Shown: piece by piece, positions 28,476-29,653 of the stretch
Numbering within the stretch: position 1 is the first letter of the stretch
Layout of the letters: each line of letters opens with the position of its first letter
Assembly (NCBI GenBank): GCA_013287405.1
Contig: JABDDW010000014.1
Span: forward strand, 1 to 29,653
Length of the DNA stretch: 29,653 bases
Direction: 5' to 3'
DNA from: Deltaproteobacteria bacterium
GTDB lineage: Bacteria; Bdellovibrionota; Bdellovibrionia; JABDDW01
Notes under the pieces: model-generated
What the model saw: the letters and a program-made list of their open reading frames with translations, nothing else
Told to the model about the DNA's origin: nothing
Database searches by the model: none
Position numbers and translations under genes: made by a program

Positions 28476-29653
28476 ATGCCGCTTGCCAAAACGCCGGCTG
28501 AAGCCGTAAGTTTTATAAAATCACACCAACGAGTTTTCATCCATGGCGGGGCCGCTACCCCCAACACGCTTATTGATGCCCTTGTTGAAAGAGCACCCGA
28601 ATTAGAAAACGTGGAACTCATTCACATCCACACTGAAGGGAGAGCGGCCTATTCTAAGCCCGAATATTCTAAGAGCTTTAAGGTAGTCAATATTTTTGTC
28701 GGCGAAAATATGAGAAAAGCTCTTGATTACGACACCGTCGATTTTCTGCCTTGTTTTCTCTCTGAAGTTCCCCAGCTTTTTAGATCTCGCAAAAGACCTA
28801 TTGATGTTGCCATCATCCAAGTCTCTCCACCGGACAAACACGGGTATTGTACTCTTGGCGTTAGTGTGGACGTAGCTAAGGCCGCAGTCGAGGCGGCTGC
28901 AGTCGTCATCGCTCAAATTAACACAAAAATGCCCCGAATCCACGGGGACGGCTTCGTCCACATAGATCGATTTGCAAGTTATATTGAAGTAGATGAACCC
29001 ATTTATCAGGTCCACCGATCAAAACCCAGTGATCTTGATAAAACCATCGGTGAAAAAGTGGCCCCCTTAGTTGAAAATGGAGCCACAATTCAGGCAGGAA
29101 TTGGTTCAATTCCAGATGCAGTTCTGTCAAGCCTTAAGGGGCATAAAAACTTGGGTGTTCATACCGAGATGTGGTCTCACGGGACTCTTGATTTGATTAA
29201 GTGCGGAGCTGTTAATAATTCTCTAAAGACCGTTCATCCTGGAAAAACCGTTTCGGCTTTTATTATGGGTGATCAAGAAGTCTATGACTTCGCAAATGAC
29301 AACCCCTCCATTATTCAACTCGATATGGGGTATATTAATGATCCGGGTATCATTCGACGGAATAAAAAAGTAACGGCCATTAATTCAGCCGTTGAAATCG
29401 ATCTGACGGGCCAAGTCTGTGCCGATTCTATTGGATCTCGGATTATCTCGGGCGTTGGTGGACAAATGGATTTCATCCGAGGAGCCTCACTCTCTGAAGA
29501 GGGCAAGCCCATAATCGCTGTCAGCAGCCAGACTAAGAAAGGTGAATCTCGGATTGTACCCATTTTAAAACCAGGAGCCGGGGTTGTAACAACGAGGGCT
29601 CACGTTCACTTTGTTGTTACAGAATATGGAGTGGCCGACCTTTATGGTAAAAC
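28476..29653 (+). CDS. Acetyl-CoA hydrolase/CoA-transferase family protein (3' end beyond window)
   Basis: The frame runs from ATG 28476, behind GAAGGAGA, to the right edge (392 codons so far; the family is usually about 430-440). SPPDKHGYCTLGVSVD (118-133), QAGIGSIPDAVL (207-218) and VHTEMWSHGTLDL (228-240) are signatures of the 4-hydroxybutyrate/acetyl-CoA transferase group, and Glu231 in HTE is the expected thioester-forming residue. Members swap CoA between acetyl-CoA and short acids or hydrolyse acetyl-CoA, in the cytoplasm. The short open frames on the opposite strand here are shadows. The neighbouring USP and ADH genes, with the shared upstream element, suggest expression under energy or oxygen limitation. 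Whether it is a transferase or hydrolase cannot be settled. Confidence 0.92.
   Translation, partial: MPLAKTPAEAVSFIKSHQRVFIHGGAATPNTLIDALVERAPELENVELIHIHTEGRAAYSKPEYSKSFKVVNIFVGENMRKALDYDTVDFLPCFLSEVPQLFRSRKRPIDVAIIQVSPPDKHGYCTLGVSVDVAKAAVEAAAVVIAQINTKMPRIHGDGFVHIDRFASYIEVDEPIYQVHRSKPSDLDKTIGEKVAPLVENGATIQAGIGSIPDAVLSSLKGHKNLGVHTEMWSHGTLDLIKCGAVNNSLKTVHPGKTVSAFIMGDQEVYDFANDNPSIIQLDMGYINDPGIIRRNKKVTAINSAVEIDLTGQVCADSIGSRIISGVGGQMDFIRGASLSEEGKPIIAVSSQTKKGESRIVPILKPGAGVVTTRAHVHFVVTEYGVADLYGK

Noticed and set aside
28602..29563. Several minus-strand open frames inside the right-hand gene
   Set aside because: All lie within the CoA-transferase frame, which has start signals and family motifs; the others are shadows.
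1..29653. A mobile element, phage or defence island
   Set aside because: No transposase, integrase, terminal repeats, tRNA target, toxin-antitoxin or nuclease gene was recognised, and gene style is uniform by eye.

Overview
This 29.6 kb window comes from a Gram-negative bacterial chromosome of moderate GC content (roughly mid-40s percent by eye). The outer membrane is shown by two small beta-barrel proteins, a TolC-type channel and an orphan secretin-type STN domain. The mix of genes (tandem universal stress proteins, many two-component proteins, an AIM24-like protein, KGG stress repeats) would suit a Bdellovibrionota or Deltaproteobacteria-like organism. That placement is an inference from style, because no rRNA or marker gene is present. 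No tRNA, rRNA, CRISPR array, transposase or integrase was recognised. Both edge genes (AIM24-like at the left, a CoA-transferase at the right) run off the window.

Layout. Positions 1-6708 hold small housekeeping and accessory genes: AIM24-like protein, DUF486 membrane protein, an outer-membrane barrel, an Hsp20 chaperone with a heat-shock-like promoter, a secreted GDSL esterase, an isochorismatase-fold protein without the nucleophilic cysteine, an orphan LanC-like protein followed by a secreted dienelactone-hydrolase-like protein, and a small secreted protein. Positions 6802-10646 carry a membrane hybrid histidine kinase (DUF4118-HisKA-HATPase-REC-Hpt), a second barrel protein, an OmpR-type response regulator and an AHSA1-type protein. 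Positions 11041-16437 carry a secreted tannase/feruloyl esterase, an S51-type peptidase, a divergent SelO/YdiU-like pseudokinase-fold protein, an orphan STN-domain protein and a RibD-type reductase.

Positions 16606-21251 form a complete tripartite drug-efflux operon (TolC-HlyD-DHA2 MFS) with a divergent TetR regulator; their shared intergenic region has two palindromes with the same core, AATCAATT. Positions 21312-22132 hold a two-gene stress operon (DUF6496-like and KGG-repeat protein).

Positions 22427-29653 look like one stress or low-energy regulatory neighbourhood: Zn alcohol dehydrogenase plus tandem USP, a three-gene signalling operon (PAS kinase, single-domain receiver, REC-kinase), a second tandem USP and an acyl-CoA hydrolase/transferase. 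Both divergent intergenic regions in this block contain the near-identical element TTGACAWWWTGTCTC, which suggests co-regulation.

The least conventional items are: the SelO-like protein, whose ATP-binding lysine position appears to be cysteine while the other catalytic positions are kept; the orphan LanC-like enzyme with intact zinc ligands; the shared TTGACAWWWTGTCTC element; a 16-bp perfect palindrome upstream of the tannase; and a structured noncoding stretch upstream of hsp20.
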